NCBI GenBank assembly: GCA_019828595.1
Contig: JAHQRK010000003.1
Location: 2,418,001-2,482,000 of the forward strand
From: Aphanomyces cochlioides
Lineage: Eukaryota; Oomycota; Saprolegniomycetes; Saprolegniales; Verrucalvaceae
DNA: 64,000 nucleotides
Reading direction: 5' to 3'
Below, piece by piece: positions 21,779-33,412 of the stretch. Position 1 is the stretch's first letter. Every line of letters starts with the position of its first letter. The position numbers and the translations under genes are program-made. A model generated the notes under the pieces. The model made no database searches. It had not been told where the DNA came from and saw only the letters and a program-made list of their open reading frames with translations.

Positions 21779-23799
21779 CAGTATATTCTCGCTAAATCTC
21801 GGTTCTTGTTCAAATCTAAAATGGCGAAGATAAGAGAGAAACGAAGATAGGCGGTCATACGGATAACCTATTCCAAATATACGTACGACTTGCTGTCTTC
21901 ATTCTTGCACCAGTGAAGTCAATGCTGAGATCAATGAGAGGCGTCCCAGCCAACAATGATGGCCATGTGCCAGCGAAGAAAAGGTCGCTGGATGACAAGA
22001 CACGAATGGACATACTACGAATCATGGAGGAAGATCCCAAAGCAACGTTTGTCTCGCTTGCCTCAAAGTTTGGCGTGTCTGACCGAACGATTTCCAAGGT
22101 GAAGAACGATGCCAACAAGATTCGAGAACGCTACGACTTGGGCAATCCAAAGACTCGTGACTCAAGGAAGCGAACCGTGTCAAACATCAAAGAACCTTTC
22201 GAGCGTGAGATGTATCAATGGATTTCTGAGCTAAGATCCCGCAAAGTTGAGTTACCACCGTCGCTTGTCATGCAGCGAGCAAGAGCCAAGGCTCTTGAGC
22301 ATGGATTCCATACGTTCAAGGCCTCAACTGGCTGGTTTTATCGCTTCATGGGACGATATGGCTTGACATGCTCGTATCTTCATGGTGAAGAAGGCGAAAT
22401 CGATGAGAATGATCCATCACTAGTTCAAGCTCTCAACAGTCTGCGTCATAAAATTTCGTCGTATGACTTGGACTTTGTGTATAACATGGACGAAACTGGA
22501 TTGTTGTGTCGAGTGCTGCCACACTATTTTGTGCTTTGTCCATCCGAAGCAAATGATGCACGAGGTAAAAAGCCCTCAAAAGATCGCGTCAGTCTCCTTG
22601 TTTGCACGAACGCCACTGGTACTCACAAAATCCCACTGCTGATGGTGGGTAAAGTCAAGCAACCAGCTTGTTTCAAGGGCTACACACCAAGGATTCCATA
22701 TACGCATCAACGAAGGGCATGGTGTGACCAAAGAGTATTTCAGCATTGGTTTTACAAAGTCTTTATTCCATCTGTGCGGGCGCGTACATCACAAAAAGTC
22801 CTACTCATCTTGGATAATGCACCTGGCAATTCTCAAAGCATTGATCATCCCTCAGTTGAAATTGCATTTATGCCGCCAAACATTACAGCTCGCTACCAAC
22901 CGATGGATCAAGGAGTAATTGCCGCTTTGAAAAAGCGATACAAGTTCAAACTTTACGAAGAGTTGCTGCGGTTCCACGACAAGACTACCATTGAAAGGGA
23001 TTCACTGGCAAAGTTGGCATTATCAATGAAAAGAGGTACAGCGGGTGTAGAGTATGGCCGTCCACCTCAACTACGTGATACAATTGAAATTCTGCACGGG
23101 TGCTGGACCGACATCTCAAAAACTGTGGCTGCTAACTCATGGAAAAAGACTACTTTGCTCAGTCCTCCAACTCCAGAAAATCACCAAAATGATGTGAATC
23201 TTGATGTAGAAGACCACCCTATTCCATTCGAAAGCAATGATGAACTCGTCATGGAGATGGCGACGATGGCAGGTGGTTTGCCTTTGGATGCTGGCCAAAT
23301 CTCGCGTGATCTCGAGGCTTGGATGAATATCGATAGTTCATCGTCGACGATATTGCGGGACATATACGTTGAGGAGATTGACTCTATGTTTAGAGAGATG
23401 AGTTGTCGAAGCGATTCAAGTGATGACCAACCGGAGTTCGAACCAAGAGAGAAAGATAGCGAGCCTTGATGTGGTGTTGATGCTCTCTTGGAGACAATGC
23501 GGCAAACTGAAATCCTTCTTGAACATCAAGCGGTCGAACAATATCTTGGAACTGACAAACGGCGCCAAATTTACGTCAGGATTGCCAGCTATCGACGCGA
23601 AATCGAAGCCATAAAGCAGTCAAAAGCAAGCTCAGGGCGGCAGACAGTCATTCGTGATTTCTTTCAAAGAAGTTGAGTTAATTCAATACATATCTTGAGT
23701 GGATGTGTCATGCCAATAAAATTTTTCTTGAATCCAACGAAAATAGCGAAGTCAAGAGAAAATCGAATGTCGGAGAAAGCGAAATTTAGCGATATACTG
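21779..23799 (+). mobile_element. Complete pogo/Tigger DNA transposon, 2,021 bp
   Basis: Both ends are visible. The left begins CAGTATATTCTCGCTAAAT; the right, read inwards, begins CAGTATATCGCTAAATTTCG, so the repeats match except for a 3-nt gap and one substitution. TA dinucleotides flank the element at 21777-21778 and 23800-23801, the target site of the Tc1/mariner/pogo superfamily. A second, directly oriented pair of similar motifs (AAAATRGCGAAG plus a following AAGAGA) lies at 21818-21838 and 23740-23759. One transposase gene fills the interior. Confidence 0.92.
21922..23469 (+). CDS. Pogo/Tigger-family transposase
   Basis: The first ATG is 21922, giving 515 residues before a TGA at 23467. 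The order is: a psq/CENP-B-type helix-turn-helix (LASKFGVSDRTISKVKND), a second DNA-binding domain (WFYRFMGRYGLTC), then the DDE_1 nuclease with NMDETGLL, LILDNAPGN and PMDQGVIAALKKRYK carrying the three Asp. All catalytic blocks look intact. After the TGA the same frame stays open to 23676 for 68 more codons, including a helical segment and RQTVIRDFF, a C-terminal pattern typical of these transposases. The TGA therefore looks like a recent nonsense mutation that removes only the tail. It excises or integrates the surrounding element at TA sites. Confidence 0.92.
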   Translation: MLRSMRGVPANNDGHVPAKKRSLDDKTRMDILRIMEEDPKATFVSLASKFGVSDRTISKVKNDANKIRERYDLGNPKTRDSRKRTVSNIKEPFEREMYQWISELRSRKVELPPSLVMQRARAKALEHGFHTFKASTGWFYRFMGRYGLTCSYLHGEEGEIDENDPSLVQALNSLRHKISSYDLDFVYNMDETGLLCRVLPHYFVLCPSEANDARGKKPSKDRVSLLVCTNATGTHKIPLLMVGKVKQPACFKGYTPRIPYTHQRRAWCDQRVFQHWFYKVFIPSVRARTSQKVLLILDNAPGNSQSIDHPSVEIAFMPPNITARYQPMDQGVIAALKKRYKFKLYEELLRFHDKTTIERDSLAKLALSMKRGTAGVEYGRPPQLRDTIEILHGCWTDISKTVAANSWKKTTLLSPPTPENHQNDVNLDVEDHPIPFESNDELVMEMATMAGGLPLDAGQISRDLEAWMNIDSSSSTILRDIYVEEIDSMFREMSCRSDSSDDQPEFEPREKDSEP

Positions 23800-24139
23800 T
23801 AATTATGTCCGGATAAGCTCTGAATTCCGGTTTAATTTGACAAATAACCGGATATTTATCGATTCAAGAAATCGGGATAAAATTCAAGTTTTTGCCCGAA
23901 AAGACAATACCCTGATTAAATTTTGAAAAATGCGTGAGGGGGGACTACAACTATATCTTAGGCTAAGCCAGTGTCGGGAAATCACTGTACTGCACATTTT
24001 CGAGATAAATAATAGAATTTGGCAGGAATGTCGAATGAGACTTTTGACAGTGTTCACTCCAAAAGTTAATAACGCTCGATTTATTGCATTTATCCACGAA
24101 GGGTCAGGGTCAGATTTCCTCTGCAAATTCTCCCGCGGC

Positions 24140-26319
24140 ATGGCCCCAAAAAAAGCATCTCCAACCAAGAAGAAAACTAAAGACGCTAAGCAAAAGCCAG
24201 GTGCATCTGACAATGCACAGGACTCAACCGGGGAAGATTCAGCTCAAACTGCTGAGCCTGATGACGCAGATCTTTACCACGAGCCGGTAAGATAATTGGC
24301 CACCAGTTCTTTTTACAAAACGATTTAGATTAAGAAGATTGTGATTCCAGATAACCAACTGCGACTGAGCGAGACAGAGTTGAAAGAGGAGTTTTCACGG
24401 TAAATCTATTTGAATTCTTTTGCTTGACCCATGCATCCTAGAGTTTTGACCGCAAATGATCCAAACTTGCCGAACAATATCACGAAGTACAATTACAAAG
24501 AACGAACATACAAAGTCGACCCACCTGGACCTGGCGACAACCTTTACCTACATCTGTCGTCAGAAGGCAGTATGATTCATAAAGAGTCCGAAGACGCCAA
24601 AGTACAAGCAGCGTACGATGTGAAGAAACTCGAGGAAGAAAAAGAGGCCAGGGATGCCGCCATTAAACAAGCAAAAGAAGAAGCTGAAGCTAGAGGGGAA
24701 AAGATTGACGAGACAAGTCTTCAGTTTGAATCCGGCAAGAACCAGTTCAATTACAGTGAGCGAGCAGCACAAACTTACACCAATCCCTTGCGCCAACGCT
24801 CTCTTGAAACCGAGCCACCGCCTGTGCTTAATTACATGGCGACTGTAACTCAGGTAATCTACCTTTGGTCCAAAAGTTAACGATCTTACAGTGGGACATT
24901 TATGACACGTACATGGAATCGTACGAGCAACATTTACGTGAGCAGATTCAGCTCCAAAAAGCTGCCCAAAAAAAAGAGAAAGAAGAAAAAGACGGCGCTG
25001 AAGTGGTAGTTGTGACCGCTTCCAAGAGCAAAGACGACGACATGGTTCATAGTGCAGCCATGGGCAAAATTCTTAGGGTCATTGAGCGTATGGTCAATCA
25101 AAACGCTGAGGATGAGATCTTTCAAGACTTTAAATACTGGGAAGATGCATCAGATGCGTTTCGTGAAGGAGAAGGCTCGTTGTTACCGCTTTGGCGCTTT
25201 TCGTCTGAACGAGCAAAAAAGAAGCAAGTCACAGCTGTATGTTGGAATCCCTGCTTTTCCGATCTTTTTGCTGTTGGCTATGGATCTTACGATTTTTTAA
25301 AGCAAGGTGCTGGTCTTGTTTGCTGCTATTCACTGAAGAATACGTCCCACCCTGAATTCATATTTGCCACCGAATCTGGAGTTATGTGCCTTGATTTCCA
25401 CCCTCAGCAGCCCGCATTATTGGCTGTTGGATGCTACGATGGAACAGTGATGGTGTATGATGTGCGCAACAAGGCAAATCGACCAATTTATACGTCTACG
25501 ATTAAGACTGGAAAGCACACCGACCCTGTATGGCAAGTGAATTGGCAGGAGGAAGACCTAGCAAAAGAACTAAACTTTTTCTCGATATCTTCGGATGGGC
25601 GCGTTGCGAACTGGATCATGAGCAAGAACGAGCTAAAAATGGAACCTGTCATGCAGCTTAAATTGGTCAGTACTGTGAAAGATGATCCAGAAGAAACTTC
25701 TTTGTCTGGCCTTGCAGGTGGTTGTTGCTTTGACTTTAATCGATTCAGCGAGCACTTATTTGTTGTCGGCACTGAGGAAGGAAAAATACACAAGTGCTCA
25801 AAAGCCTACTCAGGACAATACCTGGAAAATTATAGTGGTCACCATATGGCTGTGTATGCTGCACGCTGGAACCCATTTCACGAACGTTGTTTCTTGAGCT
25901 GCAGTGCCGACTGGACAGTCAAGTTGTGGGACCATAGTGTACCTGACCCCATCATGTCCTTCGATTTAGGTAACTCCGTGGGAGATGTTGCTTGGGCACC
26001 GTACTCATCTACAGTCTTTGCCGCAGTGACGAGCGATGGAAAAGTTCATGTGTTTGACCTAGCCGAGAACAAAAATGAGCCACTCTGTGAGCAAAAAGTC
26101 GTAAAGAAGGCGAAATTGACACATATCACGTTTAATACGAAGGAGAGCATAATTTTGGTCGGTGATGATCGTGGAGGAGTCAATTCGCTAAAACTTTCGC
26201 CAAATTTGCGAAAAGTGTCGTTAGTCGAAGATGTTGACATGTCGAAAGCACTCAAAGAGCGTCAAAGAATGGAATATGAGAAAGTCGACAAGCTATTGAA
26301 CACAAACGACAAATTGTAG
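24140..26319 (+). CDS. DNAI1: Axonemal dynein intermediate chain 1 (outer arm)
   Basis: Exons 24140-24286, 24329-24399, 24442-24853 and 24892-26319, with introns of 42, 42 and 38 nt, give 685 residues, the usual size. The N-terminus is Lys-rich (KKASPTKKKTK). The family-specific stretch TELKEEFSRVLTANDPN and ITKYNYKERTYK follows, then an acidic coiled-coil linker and a C-terminal WD-repeat propeller with blades ending in phrases such as GTVMVYDVRN, WTVKLWDHS and GKVHVFDL. This is the Chlamydomonas IC78/ODA9 and human DNAI1 family, which anchors the outer dynein arm to the doublet microtubule. The start was chosen because it begins the conserved Lys-rich head. The gene implies motile flagella in the life cycle. 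It converges with the RGS gene; the 385 bp between hold nothing recognisable. Confidence 0.95.
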
Positions 26320-26704
26320 TAAGATAACAGTATAATATACTGAATCATAAGTGTTATTCTTTCAGTCATGTATTGTTGTATTCAGGTTTCAACAGGCAAC
26401 TGATATTTGTCCGGTGAATGATTTGAAGTAGCTTGTATTGTATAGTAATACAGGGGAGATGTTTTGCCCATCGTTGTCCACTGTTAACAATTAGTCTGTC
26501 TGACTATCACTGCAGTACTAAAAATCTTTGGTCGACATTTTTGCTGAAAGGAATCACACACACCGAGCTGGCATGACGTGGCCTCTGCTTCTTAAATTGC
26601 CTTGAGGATTGATACATTTACAGCATGCCAATCGTGTTGATAAATATCACCGCGCTCACCTATAGTTTCTGCAAGTGCTTGTTGAATTTTTGGTCGGTTC
26701 ATAC

Positions 26705-28198
26705 TTAATAAACTTTTGAAATATTTTTTGCAGTCACTACTGGCTTGGTGTCTTCAACGCGTACTCTTTGCTGGGACAATACACGATATTTTGCGTATAG
26801 CCCATTTAACTTAAATAGCGGCAAAGCTTTCTCATTCAAGTAAGATTCAGTCTGAGATGCAGCTGTCGCGTAAAAATTTTGGAGATCTGATACAGCGATC
26901 GGATTGCAAGTTATACAGCCCTCAATACTCGCCACAACATCTGGGGACACGTGTAATACAGGAAATGGGGCCTTCTCGCTGAAATGCCAGTCGAATATCT
27001 GCCTAACTTTTTCGAATTTACCTTTCTCTTCTTTTAATCGCTGGACTGAGAGCAAAAAATCAATACTTCCGTCAACTTTGGATGCCATAATTGTTAAGAA
27101 CGCCCGCAGATATTCTTGTCCAATGTCACTGCACAGGATTGTCAACAAATTGTCATCGCCAATGAATTGTAAATACATTTCGTGGCGTTTGGATCTCATG
27201 ACGTCGTATGTTGATGATGAAAGCTGCGACAAGTCGTAGTTCATGTATGAACTCCACCAGAGTGACTTTTTAAATCGTGGCCAGCTATCCTTTTGTATCA
27301 AGTTAATTATTTCCCCTTTTGCTGCACGAAACATATCTTTAGCCGGTTCGCCATCTTTAATAACTTTTCGCTCCAACCGGACACGAATTTTGCTTGGCAC
27401 GTTAATTTGCAAGGGGGCGTTATCTTCGACATATAATTTGACGATTTGCTGGGCGCGCGTAATGTTTGAACTAAGTGGATTTTGTGGACTTTCGATGTCC
27501 AATGATGCCCAATCGCTTTCAAACATGAGGACAGATTCAATAAATTCGAGATTTTCGGAAGAGTACTCTTGCACTAGGAACTGATGAAAGAAACCCATGG
27601 CTAGTTGGTCATGCAGGAACTGATCGAAACGGGCTGATTCACACATATAATCTCTTCCTTCTTGAGAAAATAACCAGCTTCGATACTCTATAGTTGAAAG
27701 CGTCGCTATAATTTCCGTCATGACTTCTTGCAGCTCAAACACAGACGAAAATTGACCACCGTTATTCAAGCTGATTTGAATGCAAGCTATGACTTTGTCG
27801 CTCAGTCGTGTCGTACTTGCGACTTGACGTAAACTACTTTCCAAGATGGCCATCTTTGATGCATCTTCATCGATCATCTCATCGGCCTCTACCATTTGTT
27901 TGTGTTTCAATGCAAGAGCAAGGTAGAGTTGTAACAAATGACCACCTCGATGTTCAGAGCAGTAGACTGAAAAATGCTTAGCCCCCAAAGGTGTCTCCAG
28001 AAGCCTGGCCAAAGGTATACCGCTCAAATAGCTGTAGCACACACTGCCAATGTTTGTCGGATTGTTGGGAAAATTCTTCGTATCGTCAACCGAATGTATT
28101 CCTGTTTTGTGATGTCCACTTTGTTTAGATTTTCCGGCACCGTTGACGAATGCTGGAGCTGATGAAGTTCTGTCCGAAGAGGATGGAAAAGAGCCCAT
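26705..28198 (-). CDS. RGS-domain protein (regulator of G-protein signalling)
   Basis: A single-exon protein of 497 residues from an ATG at 28198. A classical RGS helical bundle lies in the middle (about residues 195-330), with FHQFLVQEYSSENLEFIESV near its start, then AQQIVKLYVEDNAPLQINV and an ending around SWPRFKKS. RGS proteins speed GTP hydrolysis by heterotrimeric G-alpha subunits. The N-terminal 180 residues include a second helical region (LSGIPLARLLETPLGAKHF, EHRGGHLLQLYLAL) that looks like a partial RGS-like repeat. The C-terminal 170 residues, with YLQFIGDDNLLTILCSDIGQ, are again helical and may be a third degenerate copy. No membrane segment is seen. It is in tandem with the HECT gene, 342 bp away; that gap shows no gene. 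Confidence 0.85.
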   Translation of the reverse strand: MGSFPSSSDRTSSAPAFVNGAGKSKQSGHHKTGIHSVDDTKNFPNNPTNIGSVCYSYLSGIPLARLLETPLGAKHFSVYCSEHRGGHLLQLYLALALKHKQMVEADEMIDEDASKMAILESSLRQVASTTRLSDKVIACIQISLNNGGQFSSVFELQEVMTEIIATLSTIEYRSWLFSQEGRDYMCESARFDQFLHDQLAMGFFHQFLVQEYSSENLEFIESVLMFESDWASLDIESPQNPLSSNITRAQQIVKLYVEDNAPLQINVPSKIRVRLERKVIKDGEPAKDMFRAAKGEIINLIQKDSWPRFKKSLWWSSYMNYDLSQLSSSTYDVMRSKRHEMYLQFIGDDNLLTILCSDIGQEYLRAFLTIMASKVDGSIDFLLSVQRLKEEKGKFEKVRQIFDWHFSEKAPFPVLHVSPDVVASIEGCITCNPIAVSDLQNFYATAASQTESYLNEKALPLFKLNGLYAKYRVLSQQRVRVEDTKPVVTAKNISKVY

Positions 28199-28540
28199 TG
28201 TTCCTCCTCTGAGAATGAGAAATTGCCTGAGAGACCAATGATCTTTGTGCTGGATCTATTTTTATGCTGTCTCGTAATTACAAGAAATAAACCCAGGTAG
28301 AATGTACAGTGTCACAGACTGGAACATTCTGATATACATGTTGCTAGTTGCCGTATGCTAAATGTGGGTTAAATAGTTCACGCGAAACGAATCACCATCA
28401 AGAAAACACCTTAGAAAATGTACTAATACTTCAAATAGAAGGTTTTTGGAGTCGAGTTTTTAACTCTAATGGGCTACGTTGCTTTGATAAATACGCGTAA
28501 CACACAGGGAATGAAGAAAACGGCCGAGCATCTTTTATTT

Positions 28541-31500
28541 CTATAGCTGCTCGAAGTCGTCGAAGCTGTATTCATCATCTTCAGCTTCATCCCGAGAAAG
28601 TGCAGATATGATGCGACGACTTGAATTGGCCACTTGATATGTATTATTCTCTTGAATACTCATTTCGTTTAGGCTGTCAGCATTTTCCGCTTCCACATTG
28701 TTAGCGCAGGCCCAATCAATTGAAGGGATATCATTGAGCTGGTCTGTCGATGAAGAATCAAGTATGTGGTTGTCGTTTATCTCTTCATTGGGAAAATTGT
28801 AGGGAGCACCATGGGGTGACTTTGGAAAGTTCACTTGATGTTGATGTGAACGCAGGCCACCATCGTTTGTTGCAATGCTTGAAACCACATCGAGTCCATA
28901 GTTGTTTCCATTTTCAATCGCATACATCAATTTTTCCTTCACAATTTGAACTAGCATATCATAAGTTGGCGACGAGTCTCTAAATTTCTCGCATAGTGCA
29001 GTCCAATAGTTGGGTAGGTCCAAGACATTATCACAGGTCTACATAGAGTTGTCGTGAGTTTTATGTCGAGCATTGTTCAATATTACATGGGCTTGTGGCA
29101 GCACGAGGAGTTGTTTAGCTCGTTCAGATGCACTGATTACGGTATATGGCAACTCTATTCGAAGGATCTACAATGTTCTTGTCATGGAATCGTCGTTATG
29201 AGCATTACCTCAGTTCCTGGTACCGGCAACTTATCAACACCGGTCACAAATTTAACAAATCTCCGCTTGTCTGATGGACTCAAGTTATCAAGAATGTACC
29301 AGACGGCATCGTGGAGATATTGGCATTGAGCAAATTCCTCATCCATAGACACTAGAAAGATGTCTCTAATATTGAAATCTCTACGTCAGAAGTTAGTCCG
29401 CGACGTGAATACTCTTTTACTTACTCTCTAGGCACCGAACCGCATACTAGGCTTTGGAAGTTGTAGTCCAGAATCATGCACTCCTGAAGTTCTGTCAGTG
29501 GAAGGAGTCTTGAAAACCCTTCACGGATACTGCTTAATTGCCATGATAGATTATCCCATTTTACTTGTACAACATGCTCAATATACTCATCAACACTCAT
29601 GTTCAAAGGAAGCTCTTCCATCTGGAGGAATGCCTCGAAATTATCCATGGCATTCAGTTTCTTCCATGATTGGTACAGGGAGTTGTCAAGCAGCTCAATG
29701 CTGTGTACATCAAATCTTTCTCCTAATAAGAGCTGAAATAGGACAACATGCAGCCGACAATCCATGTGTATTTGATGAAGAATGGAAATAGCCATAAGCC
29801 AACCCAATAGCTCCAAGTACTTTCTTGAATTTTGTTTGGTGTACTCATTAATCCAGTAACACTCAGACTCTTTAATATATACAAGAACGGGGGTGCGCAT
29901 CCCATACCATTTGTAGTGGGCATCAATAATTGCCTCCTCTGATGATAATTGACCATCCAGAAGGACTTCATCATCATTTAATATACGAGTGATAACGCAA
30001 GATCGTGTGCCATCATTGAGTATATCCACATCCAAGCGACAACCTACTTTTAGATCGAATTGAGGTACAATTCTGGAGCCAGAGACTTTGTTTCCTAGGA
30101 TATGCAACGGTGTCTTTGAAGGTATCGCCTGCGATTGAAGAACCCAAGGGCTTGAGAGCTCACGAGATATAATACTAAACCATTCTTTCAAAGGTCCACG
30201 GCCTTCACCAGCTTCAACACGACTTCCGTTAACGATATTTTCGCCGTATTCGCTCAGAAAATACGGATACAAATGACTTGGAGTACTCCATGCATGAGAA
30301 AATTCGATTTCAAACATGGTACTTTCCAATGGTTTTGCTCTATCACAAACAACATTTGCCTTGGGAAAATTTTTGGTGTTCAGTTCAGGTTTGTTCCCCG
30401 CAAGGTTGAGCAGGAGAATACCCTTACCCAGTGAATCCAAAAAAAATGGGTATCGGACAAAATCTACAAGAGGAGATAAAATGCTGAATAACTTTCCACA
30501 ATTGTCTGAAATGGATTTTTGCGATGAATTCATGATAAATGGATACAATGAACGGAACAAATCACTTGATAATTGTGATGTGAAGGTGCTAGAAGTCAGC
30601 TTTGAGTGTATACATTTCGAAACTTGTAAAGCAGTCGATATTATTGTGTTTGGTTCTCGGCTTTCAACGACTAGCGTCATCTGGTCAAGTAAATCTTCAA
30701 GATCAATTTCCTTAAGTGAAGACGAGTTACTTTGCATGTGATCGTGAACTGATACCAACAGAGGCTTGATTGCTTTATCCACAATGCTAACATTATATCG
30801 CACGATGTCGTCGATTATCGCATAATTTTCGCAGAGCAAGTTCATGATATTCGAAAGAGGAATACACGGATTCTCATGGAGCACTTGAATCACCATTTCA
30901 ACTTGACGTGTTTCAACGCATTCGATCAAAGTAGCCAGTTGTTGTTTTGGTATTTCCAGCTGTGATAAATGATCTCTGATGTGCTCATGTCTTTTGCAGT
31001 TACAAGAAACATTTTCAGATGCAACTTCAAATATTTTGCTTTTTGTCTCATGGGCAACAGAGACTTCATGCGATCTGACATTCTCATTGTCTGCTGATGG
31101 GACAGGGCTAGATTCAGTTTGGTACTGGTTGTGATCCCAATCTACAGGATTATCTCCAAGTTCTGCATTCGACTTCTCATTGAGTGTTTCATAATTGTTA
31201 GAGTCAGTAGTACTTTCGATGGTAGAAAGCATGAGACTTTCTGCATTAAACGCCAGACTGTTTTGGTTTTCAGAATTCAAAGCTGTGGTGTCAGCACCAC
31301 TGATTTTTGAGTCACTTGCAAAAGGAAAATAATCGAATTCTTCCTCAAAATTCTGCAAATCGATTCCGCGTGGCTCGTTTGTAAACAACGTAGACGAAGT
31401 GGTATGCACTTCGGGTTCATTAATGTCTCTTTTGACACTTTCTTTTGCATTGTCGGGCGATTTTTGATCAATCACGGGAATTATTCTGGAGGGTGCTACG

Positions 31501-32141
31501 TTCGCAGAAAGTCCTGTGGTGGTCATATGCGTGCTGAACGACGCAGGCGTATTAATGTTAACCCATTCCACCATTTCAAGAATAATTGAGTGAGCAGCGC
31601 ACACTCTACCAAGACGTTGATTTGATTCAATGAGCAAAGGGTTGGAATTCGTAAATTCGGGTGGCACCTGAATACTTCGACATTGAAGCATTCCAGCCAA
31701 CCCATCCAAGTCGGAATACATGCGGACAAAATAGTTCTCTTTTTTCCAAATGAATACCGGAGGCTTTTCAGTTTTCTTTGCCAGCGAGAGCATCCACGCA
31801 ACAATAGATTCAACGCATCGTATTCCAGCTATTTGCAATTCAGCTGATAACTGGCATGAATGTCAATAAATCGACTGATCTTCATAAAATACCTGCTTTA
31901 GAACCGTTTGAATATCATTAGGCTTCATATGTGAAGTGAGTTGGGGATGAGTTCTTTCGCCCTCGAACTTGCAAGTGACTCTTGATGACGACGGTGAATG
32001 TTGCGAACTTGTCTTCAGTGGGAAGCACTCGATAAAGGTTACGAGCTGGCGAATCACGCCTTCTCTATATTCGATCAACTCAACGGCTTTCTTTCGAAGA
32101 GCGTCACTTTTACTTTCACCCTGGTGCCAGTTTGAGCTCAT
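28541..32141 (-). CDS. HECT-type E3 ubiquitin ligase
   Basis: Five exons (32141-31893, 31850-29425, 29380-29209, 29167-29087, 29038-28541) with introns of 42, 44, 41 and 48 nt give 1,141 residues in one frame. The N-terminal half is Ser/Asp-rich with helical parts, including a weak Cys/His motif NVSCNCKRHEHIRDH. The HECT domain starts around residue 650: GEGRGPLKEWFSIISREL, then YLELLGWLMAISILHQI. The C-lobe spans the last three introns, with VKFVTGVDKLPVPG and LPQAHTCDNVLDLP, where the Cys is the thioester-forming catalytic residue. The N-lobe holds an extra block of about 75 residues (VGCRLDVDILNDG, IDAHYKWYGM) resembling a Tudor-type barrel. After the HECT fold there is an unusual tail of about 130 residues ending DEYSFDDFEQL; most HECT proteins end near the fold. 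Confidence 0.92.
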
Positions 32142-32283
32142 TTCGCAAGACGATGTAATACTTTAATAAGTGGTTGAGACAGTGGCAAAGGGTCTAGTTT
32201 GCCGTTGGGAGGACTTTTCCGAGGCCGAACTTTTGTTTTACGCACTTTTGGTACGATTTCTATTCAAAAGTCAAAGTTAACCA

Positions 32284-32580
32284 TCAAATGTATGGGATAC
32301 CTCCGTCGACATTCAATGGTTCATGTGAACCTCGATTGGTATTGGTATCTCTTTGTCTCGTTGACACTCGCACTGTGTCGCGCATCTAGTAAAGTTGTTA
32401 AAGCAAACTGGGACAACAACGTACCTTCCCAAATGATACCCCCGAATCTTGGAGTGAAGTGTCCCATCCATTTTCTCGCTGCTTTTCCTTTATCAGTCTA
32501 TTTACACTTTTGCTTCGGGGATTTTTGTAGTTGTGGACGATGACATCGTTGGCAACTTTTTCACGACTCGGTGTTGCCAT
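32284..32580 (-). CDS. Small two-exon protein, 85 aa, hypothetical
   Basis: Exons 32580-32425 and 32385-32284 are separated by a 39-nt GT..AG intron. The first exon has 52 codons from ATG (MATPSREKVAND), and splicing joins it in frame to 33 more codons ending at TGA. The product is basic and polar, with KNPRSKSVNRLIKEKQREN as a likely helix. No family was recognised. The support is the intron, typical of all others here, and the clean frame. It lies between the HECT start (32141) and the GCN1 start (33413). It could be chance; transcript evidence would decide. Confidence 0.45.
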
Positions 32581-33412
32581 GACGACATTCACACTAGACT
32601 TATTCTGGTTATGACTGTAACTGCCATGTGTCCTTTGGATGAGATTTGAGTGTGAAACTGTTCGTGGAAGTATCACCGCTGACGTGTCATTGAGTTCAAG
32701 CCAAACTTTATGTATGATGCTGCTAAAAATGTACGATACCCACAAGCAATTACGCCGCCATACTATAATGTGATGTTATCAATGTGTGTATCCAGCAAGT
32801 CAGGCGAGATATTTCTTTGTTTCAGGGCAACTTGAGAAAAATAGGTGTGCCAATTAACACTGAAGACTTCCAACTTGGCATTTTGGAAAGCATCATGTGG
32901 AAACTTCTTGTGCACTCACCACCCTTCTATACTTGCAATCAATGGGGGTCGCGAAGATCAGCTCAATGACTGGAAACTAATTTTCCAGTTAATTTCATGT
33001 CTAAGAAATGCTTTTGGCCATATTCGACACACCAATTGACTGTTAGTTGCAGCGATTCGTCTTATGTAACGAGAGGGGCAAAAAGGACCAACCTCTTGCT
33101 TTCCTTGACCATGTCCATCGCAACAAAGGGCAAGTGTACTATTAGAGTAATAACATATCACTCAGAAGGACGAGCCACTTTGAAAGTCGGATTTTTGTGA
33201 TGAGTGATGCTCTTCATCATCGCTTTCCTAAGTGTGATGAAAATGTATGCTCCCAGAACGAATTTATGATTTGAACGAAACTAATCCATACATTCTTCAA
33301 ATAAAACAGTTCACAATTCTGATTGGTTAAAATATGACTCGTTGGGAAACCTCAAAAGTGCACTTTGGGGCAACCAGCTTCGGTGACCAGGAGTGCTGGG
33401 GATACGAAGGTG
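32581..33412. other. Intergenic region with no recognised gene
   Basis: About 830 bp upstream of GCN1. Short frames on both strands (for example 32784-33039 plus, 33161-32958 minus) show no family likeness and no supporting splice sites. An inverted CCAAT-box-like GATTGG occurs at 33321, about 90 bp upstream of the GCN1 ATG. Confidence 0.5.
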
